From: CAYNFR01 sp964396595
Lineage (GTDB): Bacteria; Bacteroidota; Bacteroidia; Chitinophagales; Saprospiraceae
Assembly: GCA_964396595.1 (NCBI GenBank)
Contig: CAYNFR010000001.1
Coordinates: 1-64,000 of the forward strand
Length of the DNA: 64,000 bases
Direction of reading: 5' to 3'
Shown here: piece after piece, positions 24,745-33,547 of the stretch
Layout of the letters: each line of letters opens with the position of its first letter
Position numbering within the stretch: position 1 is the first letter of the stretch
Made by a program: the position numbers and the translations under genes
The notes under the pieces: model-generated
What the model was told of the DNA's origin: nothing
Database searches by the model: none
What the model saw: the letters and a program-made list of their open reading frames with translations, nothing else

Positions 24745-25434
24745 CTAGAGCCTTTTTACACGTACGTTTTTGAATCTGATTTCATTGCCATGATCTTGAA
24801 GCGCCAGATGTCCGGATTTGGCTTTGCCATAAAGAGGATAATTTTTCCATTTAGATCCTTGCACTCGCTCGTTCCATTCATCTGACCAAAGATTATAGGA
24901 TACCACCTTGACACCATTGAGCCAATGCTCCACGTGGCCATTTACCACACGTATACGGGAAGTATTGTATTCACCTTGAGGCTTAACGGGCACTTCTGAT
25001 GGTTCATGCATATCATAATTGCTACCGGACTTGTTCCGCGCCGATATATTGGGATAAGCGACGTCATCCAGCAACTGATATTCGGGTCCGGTGTAATAGA
25101 CTGCGCCTAGATCCGCTCTTTCTACAACATTGAAGAATATACCACTATTTCCGCCCTTAGATATTGCCCATTCGACGATCAAGTCAAAATTTGAATAGGT
25201 ATCAAGCGTAATGATATCCGCAGAAGGTGCTTGACCTAAAGCCACCATTTCGCCATCTCTAAGCTCCCATCCTCTTATACCCTCTTCATTGTACACTCGC
25301 CATTTTTCCATGCTTTGACCATCAAATAATACTTCCCAGCCGTCCTCGGATGTTTGACCTAGGAGCGTGAGTGGGACGATCATAATGCCGGCGATGAAGA
25401 GAATCGATTGTGCTAAGGTTTGAACTATTTTCAT
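24745..25434 (-). CDS. DUF1080 (3-keto-disaccharide hydrolase-like) secreted protein
   Basis: 229 residues with an N-terminal signal peptide (about 1-27, ending LLGQ). The single DUF1080 domain has the characteristic opening GWEVLFDGQSMEKWRVYN, the GNSGIFFNVVE motif and a C-terminal GHLALQDHGNEIRFKNV. DUF1080 is a concanavalin-like jelly roll, and some members hydrolyse 3-keto-glycosides. It is probably periplasmic. It stands alone. Confidence 0.92.
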   Translation of the reverse strand: MKIVQTLAQSILFIAGIMIVPLTLLGQTSEDGWEVLFDGQSMEKWRVYNEEGIRGWELRDGEMVALGQAPSADIITLDTYSNFDLIVEWAISKGGNSGIFFNVVERADLGAVYYTGPEYQLLDDVAYPNISARNKSGSNYDMHEPSEVPVKPQGEYNTSRIRVVNGHVEHWLNGVKVVSYNLWSDEWNERVQGSKWKNYPLYGKAKSGHLALQDHGNEIRFKNVRVKRL

Positions 25435-25507
25435 ATGTCTATCAATTTAACAGACAAAATACAACTTTATCATCATTAATCCTTAGTTCCAATGGCATTG
25501 TTGCTTC

Positions 25508-26839
25508 TCATCCTTGTGAGATGATCATTTTTTGTTTGCGAGCATTAAAATGCCGATTGATCAGGATGCTGATGATGATGGATAATATGGTGTATGCCGT
25601 AAAGAAAAATGCGCCCGGTGATAACCTGGAATAATTAACGGTCTCTATAAAAAACCCACTGCCTGCATTGGCCATGGCTTTCAGTTGACTGCTGATGATT
25701 CCATAAAAGCCGATATAAGCCATAAACATCGCCACCACGAATACATCCGCCATACTCCATTTGCCCAAATGAAAAATGATCAATTGTGCCGCCTTGCTTT
25801 CTCTGATGCGTGGGGTATAGAGATAAAGCCCCGACATGATTAATTTGAAAAACGGAAATATAACACTAAACATGATTACCAACACACCTACCAACTTAAG
25901 ATCCCATTTGCCGCCTTGCCATAAGGTCTTTGTTACTTCTACGATCGATTTACTCTGATAATAGATCACCTGCTCATCAAATGATATCGGTTCATTCATC
26001 AGATAAAAATTAAATGACGATAGACGAGCATCGATATCGATCATCGGCATCGTCACACCCAATACCAAAAGCACTATTGACACAAGTGTAAGTCCCGCAG
26101 TCATTGACTCAAAATTCCAAGTATAGTTCATCGCTATGGCCACCAAAAGCGCCAAGCCAAACAGAAAAATAGCTTGCAAAATCAGATCATTAATACGCTC
26201 ATCAGCCGCTGTTACCGCTTGTATCAAGTAAGCCTCCGTCGATGCTGAATCTTCGAGCCCATATTTGCGAAAGAGAGGCATTCTACGATCCACGACAGTA
26301 AGGGCTACATCATCCATCATCATGCTGAATACTTCACGTTGGAAATATTCTCTTATCAATGGTTCGTTCTGACGTATCTGATCTATTACCGCCTTACTCA
26401 TCGTAGGTATCTGCCCACGTAAATTCAATTTTTTCAATTGCTCTTCCACCTGCGTCTGTATCATGTTAATAAACACTTTATTGATATTCCCGCTAGAAGT
26501 AAGATTATCTAGTATCATGTCCGTTATCTCGCCAGACTCAAAGTACCGTTTGTACAGACTTTCGATATAACTCTTGATCTGATCGTCGAGCATTTGATAC
26601 GTTGGTTCAGAAATACGGTATTGTTTAATTTTTTTTTGAAAGATGGCTAGTGCCTCCTCTTTCCATATTTGCACATTAAATAATTCATAGTTGGCTTTAT
26701 TGATTTCGGCATAATCCTCCATCAAGGACTTTCTATTATGCACTTCATGATAAAGCCTACCGGCGTGATAACCGCAATAAATAAATAGCCCCCCAAACAG
26801 CAAAAGAGATAAATATCTAACAGTAGGATTCTGCATCAT
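25508..26839 (-). CDS. PqiA-like membrane protein with a long N-terminal extension
   Basis: 443 residues. The C-terminal half (about 215-435) has four to five membrane helices and the paraquat-inducible protein A pattern (YYQSKSIVEVTKTLWQGG, FPFFKLIMSGLYLY, GKWSMADVFVVAMFMAYI). The N-terminal half has one membrane anchor (about 7-24) and then a ~180-residue soluble helical region, not part of canonical PqiA, that probably faces the periplasm. PqiA proteins support lipid transport and envelope integrity. It lies 7 bp after bshA and is likely co-transcribed. The usual PqiB partner (MCE domain) is absent from the window. Confidence 0.8.
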   Translation of the reverse strand: MMQNPTVRYLSLLLFGGLFIYCGYHAGRLYHEVHNRKSLMEDYAEINKANYELFNVQIWKEEALAIFQKKIKQYRISEPTYQMLDDQIKSYIESLYKRYFESGEITDMILDNLTSSGNINKVFINMIQTQVEEQLKKLNLRGQIPTMSKAVIDQIRQNEPLIREYFQREVFSMMMDDVALTVVDRRMPLFRKYGLEDSASTEAYLIQAVTAADERINDLILQAIFLFGLALLVAIAMNYTWNFESMTAGLTLVSIVLLVLGVTMPMIDIDARLSSFNFYLMNEPISFDEQVIYYQSKSIVEVTKTLWQGGKWDLKLVGVLVIMFSVIFPFFKLIMSGLYLYTPRIRESKAAQLIIFHLGKWSMADVFVVAMFMAYIGFYGIISSQLKAMANAGSGFFIETVNYSRLSPGAFFFTAYTILSIIISILINRHFNARKQKMIISQG

Positions 26840-26846
26840 TAAGGAT

Positions 26847-27983
26847 TTATAGCGCCATCACTTTTTCTAATGCCTTCTTATATACAGCTTCGTACAGTGG
26901 GATGATATTCTCGACCTTAAAAGCTTGAGCGAGTTCAAAAGCACGATCGCGAAAAGCTTGGTGCTTGACGGGGTCACCCAGAATTTGGATCGCATAATGC
27001 GCCATTGCATCCACATCACCTATCTCAGTTACATATCCGCTTTCTCCATGAATATTCACTTCCGGAATACCCCCGGCATTAGTGGATACTACCGGAACAT
27101 GTAAAGCCATTGCTTCAAGAGCCACTAGTCCGAAACTTTCGTTGGACGAAGGAAGCAGAAACAAGTCAGAAATAGAGAGTAACTCTTCTACGGCTCCTTG
27201 TTTGCCGAGAAATCTTATTTCCTGACAGAGGTCCAATTCTCTGCAGAGCTTCTCCAATCTAGGTCTTTCAGGGCCATCGCCGATCATTAATAACCTGGAT
27301 GGAATCACCTTAATGATCTGCGCGAAGGTGTAAAGCGCATCTTCAGCACGCTTGACGGTGCGGAAATTTGAAATATGTGTAATTATCTTTTCGCCGTTAG
27401 GCGAGATGGCCATTTTGAAATGATCCATATTCTTACGATAAAATCGATCAGTATCTATAAAGTTATATACAACATCAATCTCCGTGGTGATTTTGAAATT
27501 ATCATAAGTTGCTTGGCGCAAATATTCCGACACAGCTGTAACCGCATCACTGTTGTTGATACTAAATTCTACGACAGTTGACAGTGATGGATCTTTGCCG
27601 ACCAATGTAATATCCGTCCCATGTAATGTCGTAATAACAGGTATCTTGATACCGTATGATTGTAAGATGCACTTGGCCAGATATGCAACAGATGCATGAG
27701 GTATTGCGTAATGTACATGAAGTAAGTCAAGACCTTCATTAATAACTACATCAACCATTTTACCTGCCAAAGTAGTCTCATATGGTGTGTACTTAAATAA
27801 TGAGTACTTAAAAGGCATAACTTCATGGTAATACACATTCTCCATAAAGCTCTCCAGTCGTACAGGACGCTCGTAGGTTATAAAATGCACCTCACACCCT
27901 CGCTTTGCTAATTGAAGCCCTAGCTCTGTAGCCACTACACCACTCCCCCCAAACGTAGGATAACACACCATACCGATCTTCAT
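26847..27983 (-). CDS. bshA: N-acetyl-alpha-D-glucosaminyl L-malate synthase BshA
   Basis: 378 residues, a GT4-family glycosyltransferase with the BshA opening KIGMVCYPTFGGSGVVATEL and the HVHYAIPHA, LHGTDITLVG and NESFGLVALEAMA motifs that bind UDP-GlcNAc. It joins GlcNAc to L-malate, the first step of bacillithiol synthesis, the main low-molecular-weight thiol in many Bacteroidota. BshB and BshC are not in this window. Followed at 7 bp by a PqiA-like gene. Confidence 0.95.
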   Translation of the reverse strand: MKIGMVCYPTFGGSGVVATELGLQLAKRGCEVHFITYERPVRLESFMENVYYHEVMPFKYSLFKYTPYETTLAGKMVDVVINEGLDLLHVHYAIPHASVAYLAKCILQSYGIKIPVITTLHGTDITLVGKDPSLSTVVEFSINNSDAVTAVSEYLRQATYDNFKITTEIDVVYNFIDTDRFYRKNMDHFKMAISPNGEKIITHISNFRTVKRAEDALYTFAQIIKVIPSRLLMIGDGPERPRLEKLCRELDLCQEIRFLGKQGAVEELLSISDLFLLPSSNESFGLVALEAMALHVPVVSTNAGGIPEVNIHGESGYVTEIGDVDAMAHYAIQILGDPVKHQAFRDRAFELAQAFKVENIIPLYEAVYKKALEKVMAL

Positions 27984-28142
27984 ATCATTTACCTGCTTAT
28001 ATATGTGTTCTGAAACGTATTTTTAGCCCTTACAGTTACTTAAAAGCGTGATTAAGCTTATCTTTTTCCTAAAAAACAAACTTGCGCAATTAAATATAAG
28101 CTGTAGTCTTGGACTCGTTTGTACAAATGGACATGAAAATCT

Positions 28143-29051
28143 ATGGTAGTTTATTCTATAAGTGATCTAGAAAACTTATCAGGCGTCAAGGCGCATACCA
28201 TACGTATTTGGGAAAAGCGTTATGAAATCTTGACCCCCCGTAGGACGCCTACCAATATCCGCTACTACCTCGACGAAGATCTTCGCAAAGTCATCAATAT
28301 TGCACTTCTCAATAAAAATGGGATCAAAATAAGCAAGATCGCCACCATGAACGAAGAAGAAATTCAAAAGAAGGTGGGAGAACTTGCCGATATCGATCAA
28401 TCATTCCAAGGAGAACTAGACACCCTTACACTCTCGCTCATAGATCTTGATGAACGAAAATTCTCTAAACTTCTAGAAAAAAACATTAAAGTCAAAGGGT
28501 TTCAGCAGACCATGCTTGAGTTGATTTATCCATTATTGGATAAATTATCGATTATGTGGATGGCAGGAAGCATCAAGACAGTTCATGAGCGATTTATGTC
28601 ACATATGATCCGCCGCAAGTGTACTGTTGCCATCGAAAACTGCCACCAATCCAGGAAGGAGAGCTTTCTGATTTTTCTTCCCGAAGGAGAGGTCAATGAA
28701 TTGAGTCTGCTTTTCTTGCATTACTTGATTGCTGCCCGGGGTTTCCGCGTCATCAATGCAGGTAGCGATATGGATATCACAAGTCTTGCCGAAGTTCTTG
28801 ATATTCATGAACCTGAATATCTATATACCATTGTCAATGCAATGACGGATTGGGCGGATATGGAGGAATATGTGATCCAGCTTGCTTCAATATTTCAGCA
28901 TTCTAAATTAATCATCAGCGGATTATCAAGAGAAAATCTGAACCTTGAAAAACTTCCCGCTAATGTCCTGTTCGTAAGCTCTTCTGAAGATACCATTATG
29001 TATTTAGATAAACTTGACTCATTGGCCGTCGCGGCCAATGAGAAACACTAA
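28143..29051 (+). CDS. MerR-family regulator with degenerate cobalamin-binding region
   Basis: 302 residues. An N-terminal winged helix (about 1-70) has ISDLENLSGVKAHTIRIWEK and RRTPTNIRYYLDEDL. The C-terminal part follows the CarH/LitR plan: a helical segment with MWMAGS..TVHERFMSH (about 140-160), then a Rossmann-like domain. In B12-binding members the fold starts with E..HE.G, whose His ligates cobalt; here that reads GEVNELSLL, with Asn for His and Ser for Gly. I therefore expect a light- or B12-independent regulator. It is divergent from bshA, and a strong hairpin terminator follows at 29057-29088. Confidence 0.88.
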   Translation: MVVYSISDLENLSGVKAHTIRIWEKRYEILTPRRTPTNIRYYLDEDLRKVINIALLNKNGIKISKIATMNEEEIQKKVGELADIDQSFQGELDTLTLSLIDLDERKFSKLLEKNIKVKGFQQTMLELIYPLLDKLSIMWMAGSIKTVHERFMSHMIRRKCTVAIENCHQSRKESFLIFLPEGEVNELSLLFLHYLIAARGFRVINAGSDMDITSLAEVLDIHEPEYLYTIVNAMTDWADMEEYVIQLASIFQHSKLIISGLSRENLNLEKLPANVLFVSSSEDTIMYLDKLDSLAVAANEKH

Positions 29052-29056
29052 AGAAA

Positions 29057-29088
29057 AAAGGGACTCTCCGTTTTCAAAGAATCCCTTT
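29057..29088. terminator. Bidirectional hairpin between the MerR gene and the small heat-shock genes
   Basis: AAAGGGACTCT (29057-29067) pairs with AGAATCCCTTT (29078-29088), with one mismatch. An A-rich run precedes it and TTT closes the stem, which suits termination in both directions. It lies between two convergent units. Confidence 0.6.
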
Positions 29089-29128
29089 ACCTATAAATCC
29101 CAACTCAATTATAAAACCATACTTACTA

Positions 29129-29584
29129 CTAGTCGATGGAGATCTTAGTCTCAATCTGTTTAGCCTCCTCTTTTTTCTTTAACTCAACGCTTAAGATCCC
29201 ATTCTCGTAATGAGCCTTGATATCTCTTTGATCAATAGCATCGCTTAATGTAAAACTTCTACTAAAGCTGGTGTAATTGAATTCGCGGCGTGTAATACGC
29301 TTGTTGTCATCCACAACATGGCTTTCTGATTTCTTATCCGCAGCTATGGTTATGCGGTTGTCCTTGATAGAGATATCAAAGTCCTCTTTCTGCAGACCGG
29401 GTGCAGCCAATTCCAAATGAAAAGCGTCAGCTGTTTCCGTAATATTTACGGACGGAGTCATCGATGTGCCTGTTAAAGCAGGAAAATCCTGAAAAGCATT
29501 TCCCCAAAAATCTTCTAATAACGAATCGAATGACATAGGTTTTAGACTCGTTTTAATCGGATTAATCATTGCTAATGTTCTCAT
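29129..29584 (-). CDS. Small heat-shock protein (Hsp20/alpha-crystallin)
   Basis: 151 residues with an alpha-crystallin domain from about 45 to the end: SVNITETADAFHLELAAPGL, KEDFDISIKDNRITIAAD, and the YENGILSVEL motif near the C-terminus. The N-terminal arm is Phe/Trp-containing (LLEDFWGN). It is an ATP-independent holdase for unfolding proteins in the cytoplasm. Its gene follows a second Hsp20 gene by 19 bp, a tandem operon, and may have arisen by duplication. Confidence 0.95.
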   Translation of the reverse strand: MRTLAMINPIKTSLKPMSFDSLLEDFWGNAFQDFPALTGTSMTPSVNITETADAFHLELAAPGLQKEDFDISIKDNRITIAADKKSESHVVDDNKRITRREFNYTSFSRSFTLSDAIDQRDIKAHYENGILSVELKKKEEAKQIETKISID

Positions 29585-29603
29585 AGTTTTAAATTTTATT
29601 TGG

Positions 29604-30041
29604 TTAGTTAATGTTTATTTGTTGTGGTTCTTGAGGCAGAGCGGCTTCTATCAAAGGCATCTTAATAAGTAAGATACCATTATTAAACGAAGCGCTTATT
29701 TTCGTCTGATCGATGTCTTTATGCAATCTGAAAGACCTGTTAAAAGGCTTCACACTGAACTGCCTTAGCCTATATACTCTTTGGTCTTGGTCTGTATCAG
29801 CTGTAGATGAGACATGTAAAACAGCATCCTTTAGATTTAACTCTACCATCGATTTATCATATCCCGGTAGTGCTAATTCCAGCGCATGGTAGCTATCCGA
29901 TGTCAAATAGTTATACCGAGGAAAGCTTACTGTTGCGGCGTCTACTGGAGCAAAAAAATCTTTTAACAAGGTTTCTGCTACATTTCCGAAATCAGATCTG
30001 AAAGATGTAGCAGGATGGACTTTAGAACATGTATTATTCAT
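29604..30041 (-). CDS. Small heat-shock protein (Hsp20/alpha-crystallin), paralogue
   Basis: 145 residues. The alpha-crystallin domain runs from about 45 to 140: SYHALELALPGYDKSMVELN, then SFNNGILLIKMPL near the end. It is diverged from the neighbouring paralogue, so the two probably form mixed or specialised oligomers. It is first in the two-gene unit. The intergenic region upstream (30042-30269), shared with feoA, has clustered TGACA/TGTCA half-sites. Confidence 0.92.
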   Translation of the reverse strand: MNNTCSKVHPATSFRSDFGNVAETLLKDFFAPVDAATVSFPRYNYLTSDSYHALELALPGYDKSMVELNLKDAVLHVSSTADTDQDQRVYRLRQFSVKPFNRSFRLHKDIDQTKISASFNNGILLIKMPLIEAALPQEPQQININ

Positions 30042-30132
30042 TTTTTCTTTTTTTACGTTTAATCATGAAAGATCAATCCATATGCCAAGGGCGTAAAACG
30101 GCCAAAGTGGCGACAATTAGTAAACATTTTTC

Positions 30133-30177
30133 TGACAATGTGTCATGCTAAATTGAAATAGGTATGTCATAATGTCA
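30133..30177. promoter_or_regulatory. Cluster of TGACA/TGTCA half-sites between hsp20 and feoA
   Basis: TGACA at 30133-30137 and TGTCA at 30141-30145 form an inverted pair with a 3-bp gap. Direct copies of TGTCA follow at 30165-30169 and 30173-30177, 8 bp apart. The cluster lies in the divergent promoter region of the small heat-shock operon and feoAB. It could be a heat-shock or iron operator. This is only a pattern. Confidence 0.3.
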
Positions 30178-30269
30178 TTTAGTACCAAAAATTGTTAGAT
30201 GGAATTCTAATTATTGCGATCATACGTTGGTAAATTTTATTCGATCTTTGCCGACCACAGCATAGAATT

Positions 30270-30491
30270 ATGGAGAGATGTGTTCTTGATATGAGTCTCG
30301 GAGAGAGGGGTCTTATTTATAAAATCAATGATAAAGGGCTCGCTTGTCGATTACTTACATTGGGCATGATACCCGATATGAATATCACTTTGGTGAGGTA
30401 TTCCCCCTTAGCCAACTCTTTGTGCATTAAGCTAGGCGAAACAGTCATCGCTCTTCGCAGACAAGAAGCAAAAGCCATCTTAATTCAGTAA
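30270..30491 (+). CDS. feoA: FeoA-family ferrous iron transport protein
   Basis: 73 residues, an SH3-like FeoA domain: LDMSLGERGLIYKIND, then CRLLTLGMIPDMNITLVRYS and IKLGETVIALRRQEA. FeoA binds the cytoplasmic side of FeoB and is needed for Fe(II) uptake. The start is an ATG 8 bp before feoB's own region; feoB begins 8 bp after its stop, so the two form an operon. Confidence 0.95.
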   Translation: MERCVLDMSLGERGLIYKINDKGLACRLLTLGMIPDMNITLVRYSPLANSLCIKLGETVIALRRQEAKAILIQ

Positions 30492-30499
30492 AGCTAGAC

Positions 30500-32623
30500 A
30501 TGAGTAAAGGCATTAAACGCATTGCCCTTATTGGCAACCCTAATAGTGGCAAATCCACTTTGTTTAATTTACTTACCGGACTTAATCAGAAGATTAGTAA
30601 TTATCCGGGTGTAACGGTTGATCGAAAGACGGGCAAACTATCTCTCCCGGGAGACACAGCGGTAGAATTAATGGATCTGCCGGGCATCTACAGTCTCTAT
30701 CCTAACAGTAAAGAAGAAAAAATAGTAGTCGAACAACTCACGAATGTTCAACATGAAGATTATCCTCATGCAATCATTTATGTCGCAACAATTCTCGAAC
30801 TAGATAAACACTTCTTGCTGGCCACACAGCTCAGAGAGCTTAACTTGCCGATGTTTATTTGTTTAACGATGACTGATCTGGCAGAAGATCAAGGCATCGA
30901 TTATGATAATGACGTATTGTCTGCATATCTGGACGGCATTGATATTATCAAAGTCAACAATCACGACCAGACCAATATTGATGCCGTAAAATATCACATA
31001 TTGGAGTTGATTCAGTCGCCTCCATTGACTTCATGGTCCAAAGCAGTTTCCTATGATGAAGATGACGAAGCCATGATTGACCATGTCGGAAAGGTAGGCT
31101 ATCAGGGCAATAAGTACCAACAGCTTCTGATAGCACATCATTTCAGTTGGCTCTCGTTTATCCAAGCGTCAGACAGAATGAATCTGGCAGCGATTAAAGG
31201 GCAGAAACAATATAGTGCCACCAGGCGGCAGATTAACGAGACATTGGGTAGGTATGGGGAGTTTGGTCAGATATTGAGAAAAGCACAGATCAGTAAGTCA
31301 AAAACAAAATCCAGTCTTACTGATAAAATAGATGACATCGTTGCCCATAGGGTATTGGGTCCGATAATCTTTTTTGCCATCATGTTTTTAGTTTTCCAAG
31401 CTATCTATTCATGGAGCGAGTGGCCCATGGGAGTGATAGAGGATGGTTTTAGTTATGTGAGTATCTTACTAAAGGATATGCTTCCGTCGGGATGGTTTAC
31501 AGATTTGCTCACAGATGGTGTCATTGCTGGTTTAGGTGGCATTGCCATTTTTATTCCTCAGATAGCCATTTTGTTTTTCTTGGTGTCCGTATTAGAAGAG
31601 TCGGGTTATATGTCTCGGGCAGTGTTCATGTTTGACGGAATAATGCAACGCTTCGGGCTTAATGGCAGAAGTCTGGTCGCATTGGTTTCTGGTGGTGCAT
31701 GTGCTATTCCGGCTATTATGTCCACACGTACCATTGCGAACTGGAACGAGCGGCTGACGACCATTATGGTTACACCGCTTATCAGCTGCTCAGCACGCAT
31801 ACCGGTTTTTACTGTATTGATCGCTTTTGTCGTACCTAAGATAGAGGTCTTCGGTATTTTTAATGCGCAGGGTATAGCCTTCATGGGATTGTATCTATTG
31901 GGGATCATATCTGCCTTACTTGCCGCATGGGTATTTAAGATGACTTTAAAAACCCAAGAAAAGAGCTTTTTGATGATTGAGTTGCCCACCTATAAGCGTC
32001 CTGTGATGCGCAATGTATTACTCAATATACGAGAGAAGGTAGGTGCATTCGTCTGGGAGGCCGGCAAGGTAATCTTGGTTATCTCAATGATCCTTTGGTT
32101 TCTTGCGAGTTACGGGCCCGGTGATGCCATGAATCAAGCAGAAGAAAAGTTTCTTAGCAGCATTGATGAAAGCAGCTATACTGAAGAAGAAATAGAAAAT
32201 CTAGTAGCAACAGAGCGTCTTGAATACTCATACGCCGGATACATGGGAAAGCTTATCGAGCCGATCATTGCCCCTTTGGGATTTGATTGGAAAATAGGGA
32301 TTGCCTTAATCACCTCGTTTGCGGCAAGAGAGGTTTTCGTAGGAACCATGGCTACCATTTACAGCGTAGGCAATACGGATGATCAACTGACCATACGCGA
32401 GAAAATGGCTCAAGAAATCAATGCTAAGACAGGTGGCCCTCGATATGATATGCCCACTGCGCTATCACTCCTATTATTTTATGTATTTGCCATGCAATGT
32501 ATGAGTACGCTTGCGGTTACTAAGCGCGAAACATTGACATGGAAATGGCCGCTTATTCAATTCGCATTCATGACCGGACTAGCTTACTTGTTTAGCTTCG
32601 CCGCTTACCAATACTTTAGCTAA
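30500..32623 (+). CDS. feoB: Ferrous iron transporter FeoB
   Basis: 707 residues. The N-terminal G domain has P-loop GNPNSGKST, the NYPGVTVD switch region, DLPGIYSL and the TMTD base motif, followed by a helical GDI-like segment. The membrane part (about 280-700) carries the Gate motifs: GYMSRAVFMFDGIMQRFGLN with the first, and CSARIPVF with the conserved Cys. It imports Fe(II) across the inner membrane. FeoC is absent, as usual outside gamma-proteobacteria. No iron-type operator was identified upstream. Confidence 0.97.
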   Translation: MSKGIKRIALIGNPNSGKSTLFNLLTGLNQKISNYPGVTVDRKTGKLSLPGDTAVELMDLPGIYSLYPNSKEEKIVVEQLTNVQHEDYPHAIIYVATILELDKHFLLATQLRELNLPMFICLTMTDLAEDQGIDYDNDVLSAYLDGIDIIKVNNHDQTNIDAVKYHILELIQSPPLTSWSKAVSYDEDDEAMIDHVGKVGYQGNKYQQLLIAHHFSWLSFIQASDRMNLAAIKGQKQYSATRRQINETLGRYGEFGQILRKAQISKSKTKSSLTDKIDDIVAHRVLGPIIFFAIMFLVFQAIYSWSEWPMGVIEDGFSYVSILLKDMLPSGWFTDLLTDGVIAGLGGIAIFIPQIAILFFLVSVLEESGYMSRAVFMFDGIMQRFGLNGRSLVALVSGGACAIPAIMSTRTIANWNERLTTIMVTPLISCSARIPVFTVLIAFVVPKIEVFGIFNAQGIAFMGLYLLGIISALLAAWVFKMTLKTQEKSFLMIELPTYKRPVMRNVLLNIREKVGAFVWEAGKVILVISMILWFLASYGPGDAMNQAEEKFLSSIDESSYTEEEIENLVATERLEYSYAGYMGKLIEPIIAPLGFDWKIGIALITSFAAREVFVGTMATIYSVGNTDDQLTIREKMAQEINAKTGGPRYDMPTALSLLLFYVFAMQCMSTLAVTKRETLTWKWPLIQFAFMTGLAYLFSFAAYQYFS

Positions 32624-32763
32624 GAAGTCGTAAATGAAGTTCTTCCAAGGTTTACTTTGGAAGATAAAAAGCTTGTCGGCATGAGATACCTGATTTTAAA
32701 GCCGTTTCTCGACCGATTGAACGGAGTTATGGTTATCTAGAAAATTATCGGCCCTTGAAAGAT

Positions 32764-32967
32764 TTATTTTTTCGCTTTTGGCTTTGCCCTAGATTGAGTT
32801 TTGAGAACACCTCGTTTTGTCACAAATGCGTGAATGATTGCAACTGCCCAGGTTTGTGGTTTCCCTATAACGAAATGTTCCTTTCGTTTGCGCCCAAGTT
32901 TGTTTATCAGTCGTTCGGATAGCTCTATAAATTCTTCATTGCGTTTTTCGTAACTAATCAGTGGCGA
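32764..32967 (-). pseudogene. Remnant resembling DUF6398
   Basis: An open minus-strand frame without a proper start (preceded by TGA at 32968-32970) encodes 67 residues, including EEFIELSERLINKLGRKRKE and VIGKPQTWAVAIIHAF. From memory, DUF6398 proteins have the order Y.ELC.KL..KL.RKRPSPL..GK..TWAAGIVYA, so the central motif matches. Both ends are lost: it stops in a Lys-rich tail (KPKAKK) soon after. It is a decayed gene fragment. It lies just downstream of copy B of the dispersed repeat. Confidence 0.5.
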
Positions 32968-33010
32968 TCAATTTCGCTCAAAAAAACCCATTTCCTATTA
33001 TCCTGCCGCT

Positions 33011-33059
33011 CTTTTTTCGTCAACGGCTCTGCTATTCACTCAAGAAGCAGCCTCGTCTA
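33011..33059. repeat. Dispersed hairpin repeat, copy B
   Basis: Matches 4042-4090 at 40 of 49 positions without gaps. The stem is shorter than in copy A: GGCT (33025-33028) pairs with AGCC (33049-33052). The outermost pair is A-T in copy A and G-C here, one compensatory change. Confidence 0.55.
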
Positions 33060-33547
33060 ATAAAAAATAGACTGATTTTTTGACATGAAAGCATCTGACT
33101 GATTAGCTACAGTTTTTCTGCACTAAATTATCTCACTTGGGCAAGATTTTTTTCTTTTGTACTTCGACTTTTTGTTTATCTATAATTAGCTTTCATCGTA
33201 ATATGAGATATCTTAGACACTAGTCACTCACTTGTTTTACTGAGAAGTTTTTTTTAAATACAAGCTTGAAATCGCATCAATTATTTAGTCGAGAAGGAGA
33301 AGATAGACAAACTTGTCTTTGTAGCGAAATAAATAATTCGAGTTTCGCATGTACAAAATCTCTCGGGCTTTCCACACCATTTACGGCAATAGCTTTTAAT
33401 TATTCAATAACTTATATGGCTTGTGTCCGGCGATAAGATAGCTAGTCCTTTGTCCCATGGCATACAGAACTGCGCTGACGATGCATGTGTCACGAATGAA
33501 AACTTATCAGCTAAAGATGTAGTTCTTCAGACCCGCTACGGGAAAAA

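Larger units (their letters stand above)
32624..33547. other. Gene-poor region with a remnant gene and a dispersed repeat
   Basis: About 920 bp between feoB and the DUF5916 gene stop. It contains a 67-residue DUF6398-like remnant (32764-32967) and copy B of the dispersed hairpin repeat (33011-33059). The remaining ~490 bp show no conserved frame. Confidence 0.55.

Noticed and set aside
28143..29051. B12-dependent photoreceptor CarH
   Set aside because: The cobalt-binding His is replaced by Asn, so the name CarH is not used.
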